A DNA stretch of 64,000 nucleotides. Source: Clostridiaceae bacterium (lineage in GTDB: Bacteria > Bacillota_A > Clostridia > Clostridiales > Clostridiaceae). Each line of letters begins with the position of its first letter. Within the stretch, counting starts at the first letter, position 1. Positions 56,210-64,000 of the stretch are shown in pieces. The notes under the pieces were generated by a model that did not search any database, was not told where the DNA came from, and saw only the letters and a program-made list of their open reading frames with translations. Location of the stretch: the NCBI GenBank assembly GCA_029256485.1, contig JAQSXU010000002.1:62001-126000 (forward strand), read 5' to 3'. Made by a program: the position numbers and the translations under genes.

Positions 56210-58399
56210 CTTCAATTTAGCCAATGCATCTGCCAATGCAGAATTCATAGGAGCATCATTTTCTTTATTAATTTTATTTAAATATTTGTTTACATCTCTT
56301 CTGTTTAGCTTCCCATCATTTTCTTTAAACCTTTTGTTAAATGAAGAAAGCTTCTCCCTAAAGCTGCAATTTGTGCATATATAAATTTGTCCTGCACCTT
56401 CACCTCTTAATTCCATCTTCTTATGACATTCAGGACACCTAACATTAGTAAATCGGCTTAAATTTTCTCTATGTCCGCATTGTCTGTCCTGGCATACCAG
56501 CATTTTTCCATTTTTACTGCTGACCTCCAGCATATATTTTCCGCAAACAGGGCACTTTTTTCCGGTTAAATTATCATGGATATACTTTTCACTGCTTCCC
56601 TTTACATCATCTACTACCTTAGTGGCATATGTCCTCATACTGTTTACATATGTGCTGCCATTTAATCTTCCCTTACTGATGGACTCTAAATCCTTTTCCC
56701 ATCTAGCTGTTAAAAGAGGAGATTTTAAATCCTCCGGTACTAATTCAATGAGCTGTTTTCCCTTAGAAGTTGGAAAAAGTTCTTTTCCTCTTTTTTCTAT
56801 GTAAAATGTATTATAAAGTTTTTCTATTATATCCGCTCTTGTGGCAACTGTTCCCAAACCACCCGTTTCCCCCAATGTCTTTGAACTTTCCTTATCTAGG
56901 CATACAAACTTTTGAGGATTTTCCATAGCAGATAACAGAGTACCTTCATTAAATCTAGCTGGCGGTTTTGTTTGTGATTTATTTTTCTTAACTGAAATAA
57001 AGTTTATAACGTCTCCTTTTTTCACAACTGGAAGCATCTGTTCTTTTATATCATTGTCATTGCTTTCATCATTGTTGTCATCCATGTCTTCCCTATCATA
57101 AACAGCTTTCCATCCCTTGGATTTTACTACTTTTCCCTTAGCAGTAAATATTTCACCATTAACTTCTGCTTTTACAGTGGTTTGTAAATATTCAAAAGGC
57201 GGCAGCAGAACACTTAAAAATCTTTTTATCACTAAATCATAAATGTGTCTTTCTTCTATATTCAAATTTGATAAATTTATACTTTCCTCTGTAGGGATTA
57301 TTGCATGATGATCTGAAACTTTGCTGTCATCCACAAAGCCTCTATGAGCCCTAATTTTATTTTTTAATATTTCAGCAGTAAATCTGCTGTATTGTCCAAA
57401 AGATACTGCTTTTAATCTATCTGGTAAAGTATCTACCACATCATTAGAAATATATCTTGAATCAGTTCTTGGATAGGTTAATACCTTATAATTTTCATAT
57501 AATCGCTGCATTATAGAAAGTGTTTGCTTTGCTGAATAACCAAATAGTCTGTTTGCGTCCCTCTGCAGCTCAGTTAAATCATAAAGCGCAGGTGCGTACT
57601 TTTTCTTTTCACATTCAGTAACATCTGTAGTGATACCACTGTGATTACTTACTTTCTTAACAATTTCATCTGCTGTGCTTTCATTAAATGTATTGGTATG
57701 TCCTTGCTTATCCTGCCACTGAAGTGTGAATCCTTTGGCGTTACCTATAACACTGTAGTAATCCTTGGGTTTGAATCTTTTTATTTCCTCTTCTCTTTCA
57801 ACAATCATAGCTAAAGTTGGTGTTTGGACTCTTCCTGCAGATAACTGAGCATTGTATTTACATGTTAACGCTCTTGTTACATTTAAACCTACCAGCCAGT
57901 CTGCTTGAGAACGACATTGTGCTGACATATATAGATTATCGTATTCCCTTGAAGGCCTCAGCTTTGCAAATCCCTCTTTAATAGCTTTATCAGTTTGAGA
58001 AGATATCCAAAGCCTTTTAATAGGTTTCCTAAATCCAGCCTTTTCAATAATCCATCTAGCAACTAATTCTCCCTCACGTCCAGCATCCGTTGCAATAATC
58101 AATTCATCTACATCATTTCTTCCTAAAAGAGCTTTTACAGCAGCAAACTGTTTACCAGTTTGTTTAATAACAACCAGCTTCATCGTTTTAGGCAGCATGG
58201 GCAAGTCTTCCATTTTCCAGTTTTTGTACTTTTCATCATATACTTCTGGGTCTGCTAAGGTAACTAAATGTCCTAAGGCCCAGGTAACTATATATTTACT
58301 GCCCATTAAACATCCATTACCCTTTTGATTACATTTTAACACCTTTGCTAAATCTCTTCCTACAGAAGGTTTTTCTGCTAAAACTAAAATTTTTCCCAT
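56201..58399 (-). CDS. topB: DNA topoisomerase III
   Basis: A 732-residue type IA topoisomerase: Toprim domain at the start (KILVLAEKPSVGRDLAKVL; ATDAGREGELVARWI near 103), active-site Tyr in LTYPRTDSRYIS near 308, VSDHHAIIPTE, and a C-terminal zinc-ribbon region (CPVCGKYMLEV, CPECHKKME). Resolves single-stranded and precatenane structures. Followed by a DUF2164 and a VOC gene upstream in one likely operon. Confidence 0.94.
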   Translation of the reverse strand: MGKILVLAEKPSVGRDLAKVLKCNQKGNGCLMGSKYIVTWALGHLVTLADPEVYDEKYKNWKMEDLPMLPKTMKLVVIKQTGKQFAAVKALLGRNDVDELIIATDAGREGELVARWIIEKAGFRKPIKRLWISSQTDKAIKEGFAKLRPSREYDNLYMSAQCRSQADWLVGLNVTRALTCKYNAQLSAGRVQTPTLAMIVEREEEIKRFKPKDYYSVIGNAKGFTLQWQDKQGHTNTFNESTADEIVKKVSNHSGITTDVTECEKKKYAPALYDLTELQRDANRLFGYSAKQTLSIMQRLYENYKVLTYPRTDSRYISNDVVDTLPDRLKAVSFGQYSRFTAEILKNKIRAHRGFVDDSKVSDHHAIIPTEESINLSNLNIEERHIYDLVIKRFLSVLLPPFEYLQTTVKAEVNGEIFTAKGKVVKSKGWKAVYDREDMDDNNDESNDNDIKEQMLPVVKKGDVINFISVKKNKSQTKPPARFNEGTLLSAMENPQKFVCLDKESSKTLGETGGLGTVATRADIIEKLYNTFYIEKRGKELFPTSKGKQLIELVPEDLKSPLLTARWEKDLESISKGRLNGSTYVNSMRTYATKVVDDVKGSSEKYIHDNLTGKKCPVCGKYMLEVSSKNGKMLVCQDRQCGHRENLSRFTNVRCPECHKKMELRGEGAGQIYICTNCSFREKLSSFNKRFKENDGKLNRRDVNKYLNKINKENDAPMNSALADALAKLKLK

Positions 58400-58419
58400 T
58401 TATTTTCTCCTTATAATTA

Positions 58420-58653
58420 CTATTTTTCAAGTCCGTACATATCATCAACTCTATCATTCATATATGCTATAGCATCTCTTATACCTTTATTATAAAAGGC
58501 AGGTCCTATCTTTTCAGTAATGTATTTTAACATTATAGATGCAGCTAAGTCGCCTATTTCTTCTTCTCTTTCTTTTAAAAAATAAGCCATAATTTCAGAA
58601 ATTAATTCCTGTTTTGTTTCCTTGTCTAATTCAATTAAATTTTTATTTTTCAT
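58420..58653 (-). CDS. DUF2164 protein
   Basis: A 77-residue helical protein: LDKETKQELISEIMAYFLKE, EIGDLAASIMLKYITEKIGP and YNKGIRDAIAYM are the family core. Role unknown. Between the VOC gene and topB. Confidence 0.8.
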   Translation of the reverse strand: MKNKNLIELDKETKQELISEIMAYFLKEREEEIGDLAASIMLKYITEKIGPAFYNKGIRDAIAYMNDRVDDMYGLEK

Positions 58654-58665
58654 AATTTCATCCTT

Positions 58666-59052
58666 TTATTTTTCATATAATTCTATTGGTAAATTATCAG
58701 GATCGTTAAAAAAAACAAATTTCCTTCCAGTTATTTCGTCTAATCGTGTAGGTTCTACTTTTATTTTTTTACTTGATAGTTCCTTTACAATACTTTCAAT
58801 ATTATCCACTTCAAAAGCTAAATGCCTTAAGCCGCACGCTTCTGGATAAGTTAACCTTTTAGGTGCATTAGGAAATGAAAACAATTCTATTTGATAATTG
58901 TCTCCCACTGCCATATCAAGTTTGTATGACTGCCTTTCTCTCCTATAAGTCTCCTTAATTACCTTTAGTCCTAATATGTTTGTATAAAAATCCTTTGATT
59001 TAGTATAATCTGAACATATAATCGCTATATGGTGAACTTTATTTAATTTCAC
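58666..59052 (-). CDS. VOC-family protein (glyoxalase I-like)
   Basis: A 128-residue metalloenzyme-fold protein: HHIAIICSDYTKSKDFYTNI at the start, GLRHLAFEVDNIESIV near 89 and end FFNDPDNLPIELYEK. Belongs to the YaeR/SMU1112c-like small glyoxalase group; metal ligands His/Glu present. Reaction unproven. Confidence 0.85.
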   Translation of the reverse strand: MKLNKVHHIAIICSDYTKSKDFYTNILGLKVIKETYRRERQSYKLDMAVGDNYQIELFSFPNAPKRLTYPEACGLRHLAFEVDNIESIVKELSSKKIKVEPTRLDEITGRKFVFFNDPDNLPIELYEK

Positions 59053-59155
59053 TTTATATCTCCTTTCAATATTTACTATAATATTTAAATATCTAAACTA
59101 AATTTACTCCAATTTATAATTTTATATCAAAAATAAAAATAAATCCATTATTAAG

Positions 59156-59899
59156 CTAAAGTTTCCATTTACATATTAAATTTTCCGCAATATCTACAAA
59201 AGCAAATAGAATTAAACCCAATATACTAAGCATAACTATGCCGCTGTACATATCAAGATAATTTACTCTCATCCATGCGTCCATTATAAAATACCCCATA
59301 CCATATTCTGTTCCATAGGTTTCAGTAAAAAATAACACTGAAATTGCTGTACCTAGGGAAATTCTAATAGTAGTTAAAATTTCTGAAGCAATATTAGGCA
59401 TAATTATATTATTAAAAATTTGAAATTTGCTGGCACCTAGAGAAATTAGTCCATTATAGGTTTCCTTGGGAATAGATTTTACCGCATCTCTTGTTGAAAT
59501 AATAATTTGGAAAACTACTATAAGAAAAATCATGGTTATTTTAGATAGTTCTCCTAATCCTAATAATAACATTACTACAGGCAGCAATGCTATTTTAGGT
59601 ACTGGATATGTAAAATAAACTATTGGACTTAATATTTTCTCAATAGCTCTATATCTGGCCATTATTAAGCCAATAGACATACCTATTATTAGAGAAATAA
59701 ATACCCCAGAAATTACTCTAACCAGGCTGTAAATAATATGAATAAACATGGTTGAATAAAAGTTAGTTATAATATTTTCATACACCATTAAAGGGTTTTG
59801 AATAACTGGAAGCATAACCAATTTTGCCACTATATACCACAAGACATTTACTATAATAAATCCGTAAAAAAAATTTTTAATACCCGCTTTGATTTTCAT
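59156..59899 (-). CDS. ABC transporter permease (NitT/TauT/SsuC type)
   Basis: A 247-residue permease with six membrane helices; the EAA loop LISLGASKFQIFNNIIMPNI and AIGTAISVLFFTETYGTEYGMGYFI-type segment place it in the SsuC/TauC/ThiX class. It overlaps the ATPase gene by 23 bases. No periplasmic/lipoprotein binding protein is adjacent. Substrates of the class include sulfonates, nitrate and thiamin precursors. Confidence 0.85.
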   Translation of the reverse strand: MKIKAGIKNFFYGFIIVNVLWYIVAKLVMLPVIQNPLMVYENIITNFYSTMFIHIIYSLVRVISGVFISLIIGMSIGLIMARYRAIEKILSPIVYFTYPVPKIALLPVVMLLLGLGELSKITMIFLIVVFQIIISTRDAVKSIPKETYNGLISLGASKFQIFNNIIMPNIASEILTTIRISLGTAISVLFFTETYGTEYGMGYFIMDAWMRVNYLDMYSGIVMLSILGLILFAFVDIAENLICKWKL

Positions 59900-60662
59900 T
59901 GTTCATTCCCCTTTTTAAAATACTTCTAATTTTACTGGAAAGTTTGTAATATTCTACCTTTTCCATTATGTTTTCCATGCAAAATAATGGATTTTCAATA
60001 TTTTCAAGTATTTTTCCAGGGGAGGAACTCATTATAATTATATTTTTACCAAGGTACAATGCCTCTTCAACGCTGTGGGTAATAAATACAGTTGTTAATT
60101 TATATTTCTTCCATAAATCTAAAAACAATTTTTGAAGATTTTCTCTTGTTATTGCATCTAATGCTGAAAAAGGCTCATCCATAAGCAGTAAGTCAGGTTT
60201 TAATACCAGCGCCCTGGCTATTGCTGCTCTCTGTTTTTGACCTCCGCTTATTTGATGAGGATATCTATTTCTCAAATGTTGAATATTAAGCTCACTCATT
60301 ATTTTCTCAGCATAATTTTCATCCTGATGAATATCTCTGAATTTATTTTGGCTGCATTTAATTTTTGCCCCCAATATAATATTGTTATAAACAGTTTTCC
60401 AGGGTAGCAGCCCATAGCTTTGCTGCACCAATCCAATTGTTTGATTTCTCACGTCTATACCGCCATTTTCTATTAAAACACCACCTTCATAATCCTTTAT
60501 AATACCTGAAAGTACATGAAGTAATGTAGATTTCCCACATCCAGAAGGACCAATAAATACATAAATATCTCCCTTTTTAAGAGAGATATTTATTTTATTA
60601 AGAGCTGTAACCATATTGTTTCTGTCTTTGTACTTCACTGTTAAATCATTAATTACAATCAT
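59877..60662 (-). CDS. ABC transporter ATP-binding protein (SsuB/TauB type)
   Basis: A 261-residue ATPase: Walker A GPSGCGKST (38-46), Q-loop LVQQSYGLLPWKTV, signature SGGQKQRAAIA and Walker B LLMDEPFSALD. Partner of the overlapping permease. It follows ubiX by 31 bases, so the transporter may be part of the ubiD-ubiA-ubiX operon. Confidence 0.9.
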   Translation of the reverse strand: MIVINDLTVKYKDRNNMVTALNKINISLKKGDIYVFIGPSGCGKSTLLHVLSGIIKDYEGGVLIENGGIDVRNQTIGLVQQSYGLLPWKTVYNNIILGAKIKCSQNKFRDIHQDENYAEKIMSELNIQHLRNRYPHQISGGQKQRAAIARALVLKPDLLLMDEPFSALDAITRENLQKLFLDLWKKYKLTTVFITHSVEEALYLGKNIIIMSSSPGKILENIENPLFCMENIMEKVEYYKLSSKIRSILKRGMNNENQSGY

Positions 60663-60693
60663 TAAAAATCACCCTTTTCATAAATGAAAGTGT

Positions 60694-61269
60694 TTACTTT
60701 CCCCATCTATTAAATAAATCATTATCTATATCAAATTCATCCAATATTCTCCCTACCATAAAATTTATAATTTCTTCAAGTGATTTTGGTTTATTATAAA
60801 ATCCCGGCATAGCTGGAAGTATAGTAACTCCTATTTTACTTAAATTTAACATATTTTTTAAATGTATTGTATTAAATGGCGTTTCTCTTGGTACAAGTAC
60901 TAATTTCCTTTTTTCTTTTATGCAAACATCAGCAGCTCTACCAAGTAAATTTTTTGAAACACCCGTTGATATTTCACCTAAAGTTGCCATGGAACAAGGG
61001 GCAATTACCATACCAGATGTTTTAAATGATCCACTGGCAATAGATGAGAACATATCATCAATATTATGTAATTTAAAATTCATATAATTATTTTCAAACC
61101 CGTTAATTATATTTTCATAGCTTTTTTCCAATTCATATTCTATTACTTTCTTGCCATTATCAGTGCAAACCATATGAACTTCTATTTGTTTTTTCAATAG
61201 CTGTTCTACTAATGTTATTCCATAAATACTGCCACTGGCACCTGTAATTCCTACAATAATTTTTTCCAT
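60694..61269 (-). CDS. ubiX: Flavin prenyltransferase UbiX
   Basis: A 191-residue enzyme making prenylated FMN for UbiD: KIIVGITGASGSIYGITLVE (FMN loop), APCSMATLGEISTGVSKNLL and the end VPRETPFNTIHLKNM, then PGFYNKPKSLEEII. ATG at 61269 is six bases after GAGGTG; its start overlaps the ubiA end. Confidence 0.93.
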   Translation of the reverse strand: MEKIIVGITGASGSIYGITLVEQLLKKQIEVHMVCTDNGKKVIEYELEKSYENIINGFENNYMNFKLHNIDDMFSSIASGSFKTSGMVIAPCSMATLGEISTGVSKNLLGRAADVCIKEKRKLVLVPRETPFNTIHLKNMLNLSKIGVTILPAMPGFYNKPKSLEEIINFMVGRILDEFDIDNDLFNRWGK

Positions 61270-61274
61270 AACCT

Positions 61275-62135
61275 TCACCTCAGAATTAATATATCAGATA
61301 TACTGAAAATCAAAAAAGCAATACTAACTAATTCATTTATATTATAAGATGCCAATTTTGCATTTTTAAGATTATTCGGGGAAACCATTTTATGTTCTGC
61401 TGTTAATAAAATGACGATAATGATAAGACCGATAGCGTATAGCCAGCTCATTTTTTCTATAAAGTAGATAGAAATTAACAGTATGGCTGAAACTGTATGA
61501 AATAAAGAGGATATTTTCAAAGCGTTTTCCACCCCAAAGTAAGCAGGAATAGAATAAAGACCATTTTTTCTATCAAATTCAACATCCTGGGCCCCATAAA
61601 TAATATCAAAACCTGAAACCCAAAGTGCATTGGCCGCTCCTAAAATTAAACATGCCCAGGATATATTACCTGCCACCGCAATCCAAGCTCCAACTGGAGC
61701 TGCAGCACAGGTAATTCCTAATATAATGTGACACGCCCATGTGAATCTTTTTGTATAAGAATACCCAATCAACAGAACTAGTGCCACTGGTAAAAGTTTA
61801 AAGCATAATGGATTAAGCATATATGCAGCTATGGATAGAAGTATAAAACAAAACATCACAAAAATTAATACTTCAGTTCTATTTATAAGTCCTCTTGGCA
61901 GCTGTCTGTCTGCGGTTCTTGGATTTTTGCCATCTATATTCATATCAATTACCCTGTTAATTGCATTTGCACCTGTTCGTGCACCTATAAAGGCTATGAT
62001 TATCCAAAATGTTATTCTGACACTAGGTAATCCATTGGCTGCTAAAAGCATTGAAAACAATGCAAATGAAAATGAAAAAATTGTATGTGAAAACATAACA
62101 AGCTTTCCATAATCTTTAATCTTCTTTAAAACCAT
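61275..62135 (-). CDS. UbiA-type prenyltransferase (4-hydroxybenzoate/MqnP-like)
   Basis: A 286-residue membrane enzyme with eight to nine helices. Asp-rich motifs NRVIDMNIDGKNPRTADRQL (near 60) and YGAQDVEFDRKNGLYS (near 178) bind prenyl diphosphate and Mg. This is the MqnP/UbiA branch rather than MenA. Overlaps ubiD by 20 bases and ubiX by 4-7; together they form the late futalosine-type or ubiquinone-type module. Confidence 0.85.
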   Translation of the reverse strand: MVLKKIKDYGKLVMFSHTIFSFSFALFSMLLAANGLPSVRITFWIIIAFIGARTGANAINRVIDMNIDGKNPRTADRQLPRGLINRTEVLIFVMFCFILLSIAAYMLNPLCFKLLPVALVLLIGYSYTKRFTWACHIILGITCAAAPVGAWIAVAGNISWACLILGAANALWVSGFDIIYGAQDVEFDRKNGLYSIPAYFGVENALKISSLFHTVSAILLISIYFIEKMSWLYAIGLIIIVILLTAEHKMVSPNNLKNAKLASYNINELVSIAFLIFSISDILILR

Positions 62136-63567
62136 ATTCCTGCCACCTCCTGCTAACCATTTCCTTAATATCCTGATTCATTTCAATATCATTAGGCCAT
62201 GGTCTAGTATGTCCCTCAGTTGTCCACTTTTTTGTAGCATCTATCCCCATTCTATTGCCGTAGTGAGGAAGATTGGAGGCATGATCTAAAGCATCCAGTG
62301 GTCCTTCTGAAATTACTACATCCCTTTTAGCATCAATATTATTAAATACCTTCCAAGCCACCGTTGACAAATCATGAACATTAACCTGTTCATCCACTAC
62401 AATAATCATTTTAGTATACATCATTTGGCCTATTCCCCATAAAGAATTCATAATTTTTTTAGCATGTCCAGGGTACCTTTTCTTGATTGATACAATTATA
62501 CAATTATGAAAAACTCCTTCCAAAGGAAAATTAATATCTATAATTTCAGGGAATTCCATTTTAATAAGGGGAAGAAATATTCTTTCAGTTGCTTTTCCTA
62601 AATAGCAATCTTCCATTGGTGGCTTTCCAACAACTGTAGCAGGATAAACTGCTTTCTTTTTATGTGTTATAGCTGTTAAGTGAAACACCGGATACATATC
62701 AGCTAAAGAATAATATCCTGTATGATCTCCGAAGGGTCCTTCAAGTTTTAGTTCCTCATTTACGTCTACATATCCTTCCAAAACAAATTCAGCATTTGCA
62801 GGAACATATATGTCATTGGTTTTACATTTTACAATTGGAAGCGGAGACTTTCTTAAAAAGCCTGAAAAAAGCATCTCATCTATCATTTTAGGAAGCGGTG
62901 CAGTAGCTGAATAAATAGTTGCAGGATCGCTGCCAATAGCAACTGATACAGGCATTCTTCCTCCCAACTTTTTATATTTATCATATATTTCTCTCCCATC
63001 TTTATGAAGATGCCAGTGCATTCCCGTGGTTTTATTATCATAAACCTGCAGTCTGTACATGCCCATATTTTGCATACCTGTTTCAGGATCTCTGGTTATT
63101 ACTAATGGTAATGTTATGAATTTTCCACCATCTTCCGGCCAGCATTTCAAAATAGGTAAAGTATTTAAGTCTGGTTCTTCATCAATAATCTCCTGGCATG
63201 GTGCTTTCTCAACCTTTCTTGGAAAAATCAGGGCCAATCTTGCTAATTTAGGCACGGATTTTACTTTGTTAAGCAATCCTATATAATTAGACATCTCCAT
63301 AAAATCACCTATCTCATGGGCAATTTCATCTAAATTGTTAACCTGCAAAGCTAAATTCATTCTCTCAAAGCTTCCAAAACTATTAATCAGAACTGGATAC
63401 TTAGAATTTTTAACATTTTTAAAAAATAATGCAGGACCATCAGCCTTAGATATTCTATCTGTAATTTCAGTAATTTCTAATTCAGCATCAACTTCAGTAT
63501 CTATATATTTTATCATTTTATTTTGGTCAAGCTTGTCTATAAAATCTTGTAAATCTTTATATGCCAT
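62116..63567 (-). CDS. ubiD: UbiD-family prFMN decarboxylase
   Basis: A 483-residue decarboxylase: VSVAIGSDPATIYSATAPLP, FSGFLRKSPLPIVKCKTND, EGPFGDHTGYYS and WPNDIEMNQDI-type end are typical. It removes an aromatic carboxylate using prenyl-FMN from the adjacent ubiX. Length and motifs match the MqnL/UbiD group. First gene of the cluster. Confidence 0.93.
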   Translation of the reverse strand: MAYKDLQDFIDKLDQNKMIKYIDTEVDAELEITEITDRISKADGPALFFKNVKNSKYPVLINSFGSFERMNLALQVNNLDEIAHEIGDFMEMSNYIGLLNKVKSVPKLARLALIFPRKVEKAPCQEIIDEEPDLNTLPILKCWPEDGGKFITLPLVITRDPETGMQNMGMYRLQVYDNKTTGMHWHLHKDGREIYDKYKKLGGRMPVSVAIGSDPATIYSATAPLPKMIDEMLFSGFLRKSPLPIVKCKTNDIYVPANAEFVLEGYVDVNEELKLEGPFGDHTGYYSLADMYPVFHLTAITHKKKAVYPATVVGKPPMEDCYLGKATERIFLPLIKMEFPEIIDINFPLEGVFHNCIIVSIKKRYPGHAKKIMNSLWGIGQMMYTKMIIVVDEQVNVHDLSTVAWKVFNNIDAKRDVVISEGPLDALDHASNLPHYGNRMGIDATKKWTTEGHTRPWPNDIEMNQDIKEMVSRRWQEYGFKED

Positions 63568-63667
63568 AAAATACCTCTCTAACTTTTTGATTAATTAATT
63601 TAAATATTTTTTCCTAAAATTATGCAAAAACTTTAATCTAAGTTTAACACTAAAAAAATACATATAA

Positions 63668-63693
63668 AAGGCTTCGAGATAAACTCAAAGCCT
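63668..63693. terminator. Hairpin in the ubiD upstream region
   Basis: Stem AGGCTT-C-GAG / CTC-A-AAGCCT with T-rich flank on the minus strand; possible terminator or attenuator before ubiD. Confidence 0.45.
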
Positions 63694-63798
63694 AAATATA
63701 TTTAATTTTTAACAGTAAAGCTGGAATCGTCAATTTTGAATTTTCCTTCTGTTGTGTTCCATCAACTTAATAGAAGCAATATAATATAATTTAAAATA

Positions 63799-63836
63799 TA
63801 GGGGTAATTCTGTACATAATACGAAATTACCCCTAT
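63799..63836 (-). terminator. Terminator of the last gene
   Basis: Stem AGGGGTAATT / AATTACCCCT followed on the minus strand by ATATTTTAAATT. Confidence 0.7.
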
Positions 63837-63856
63837 TAATATTTAATTAGTTTCTA

Positions 63857-64000
63857 TTATTTAGTTGCCTTTGGTAAATCTACTTTTACAGTTTCTGTTT
63901 TACCTTCGGAAGCACTTTCAAGAGCACTTGCTGCTAATGTTTTGAAGTCAGAAAGTGATTCTGTTGCTCCTGTTAAAGCAGCTGGAGCTTCTGCTATATT
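63857..64000 (-). CDS. FMN-binding-domain protein, C-terminal fragment (tentative)
   Basis: The frame is open to the right edge; 47 C-terminal residues are visible. The stretch LTGATESLSDFKTLAASALE resembles the GATxS motif that ends FMN_bind (RnfG/NqrC-like) domains, where the Thr carries the flavin. The short visible part makes the assignment tentative. Followed by a terminator. Gene continues outside the window. Confidence 0.4.
   Translation of the reverse strand, partial: NIAEAPAALTGATESLSDFKTLAASALESASEGKTETVKVDLPKATK

Overview
The window is AT-rich (roughly 30% G+C by eye), densely coded, and reads as a chromosomal segment of an anaerobic, probably spore-forming Clostridium. Evidence is the strong Shine-Dalgarno sites (AGGAGG type), frequent TTG/GTG starts, consensus sigma-A promoters, T-box leaders, BcrAD/BadFG-type activases, SPOCS (DUF3794) proteins and pyruvate carboxylase. 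I see no rRNA, tRNA, prophage, insertion sequence or CRISPR array. The species cannot be fixed from the sequence alone.

Layout. 1-8.4 kb: end of a GreA-type factor, a nitroreductase, an isolated ethanolamine permease (eutH), small membrane and hypothetical proteins, an archaeal-type aspartyl-tRNA synthetase behind an unusual T-box leader, a beta-lactamase-fold protein and PepD. 8.5-12.0 kb: pyruvate carboxylase. 12.2-12.75 kb: an apparent small-ORF cassette. 12.75-15.7 kb: a three-gene operon of 2-hydroxyacyl-CoA dehydratase activase-like proteins without an obvious dehydratase. 15.9-31.3 kb: MenA-like prenyltransferase, patatin, MarR/MATE pair with clear operators, ECF S component, ComFB, a GGDEF-EAL protein next to a class B PBP, a 6S RNA candidate, IlvE, DedA, a PD-(D/E)XK protein and tyrS with its T-box.

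31.6-48.2 kb is the main system: a propanediol-utilisation bacterial microcompartment. One 13.8-kb minus-strand operon (pduA-B-C-D-E-G-H-K-L, an EutJ-like protein, a flavoprotein-like protein, pduN-O-P-S-T) encodes five shell genes, the B12-dependent diol dehydratase, its reactivase, CoA-acylating aldehyde dehydrogenase, phosphotransacylase, adenosyltransferase and cobalamin reductase. A divergent two-component system (PocR-domain histidine kinase plus AraC-type response regulator) probably controls it. Aldehyde made by PduCDE would go through PduP and PduL to acyl-phosphate inside the shell, with PduO/PduS/PduT keeping B12 and redox balance. No propanol dehydrogenase, propionate kinase or diol facilitator gene is in the locus.

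48.2-64 kb: DUF2971 protein, DeoR regulator, two SPOCS-domain proteins, a chemoreceptor, NudC, a GlpA-like flavoprotein, TraX-like acyltransferase, topoisomerase III with two small genes, and a UbiD-UbiA-UbiX cluster followed by an ABC transporter lacking its binding protein. The window ends inside an apparent FMN-binding-domain gene.
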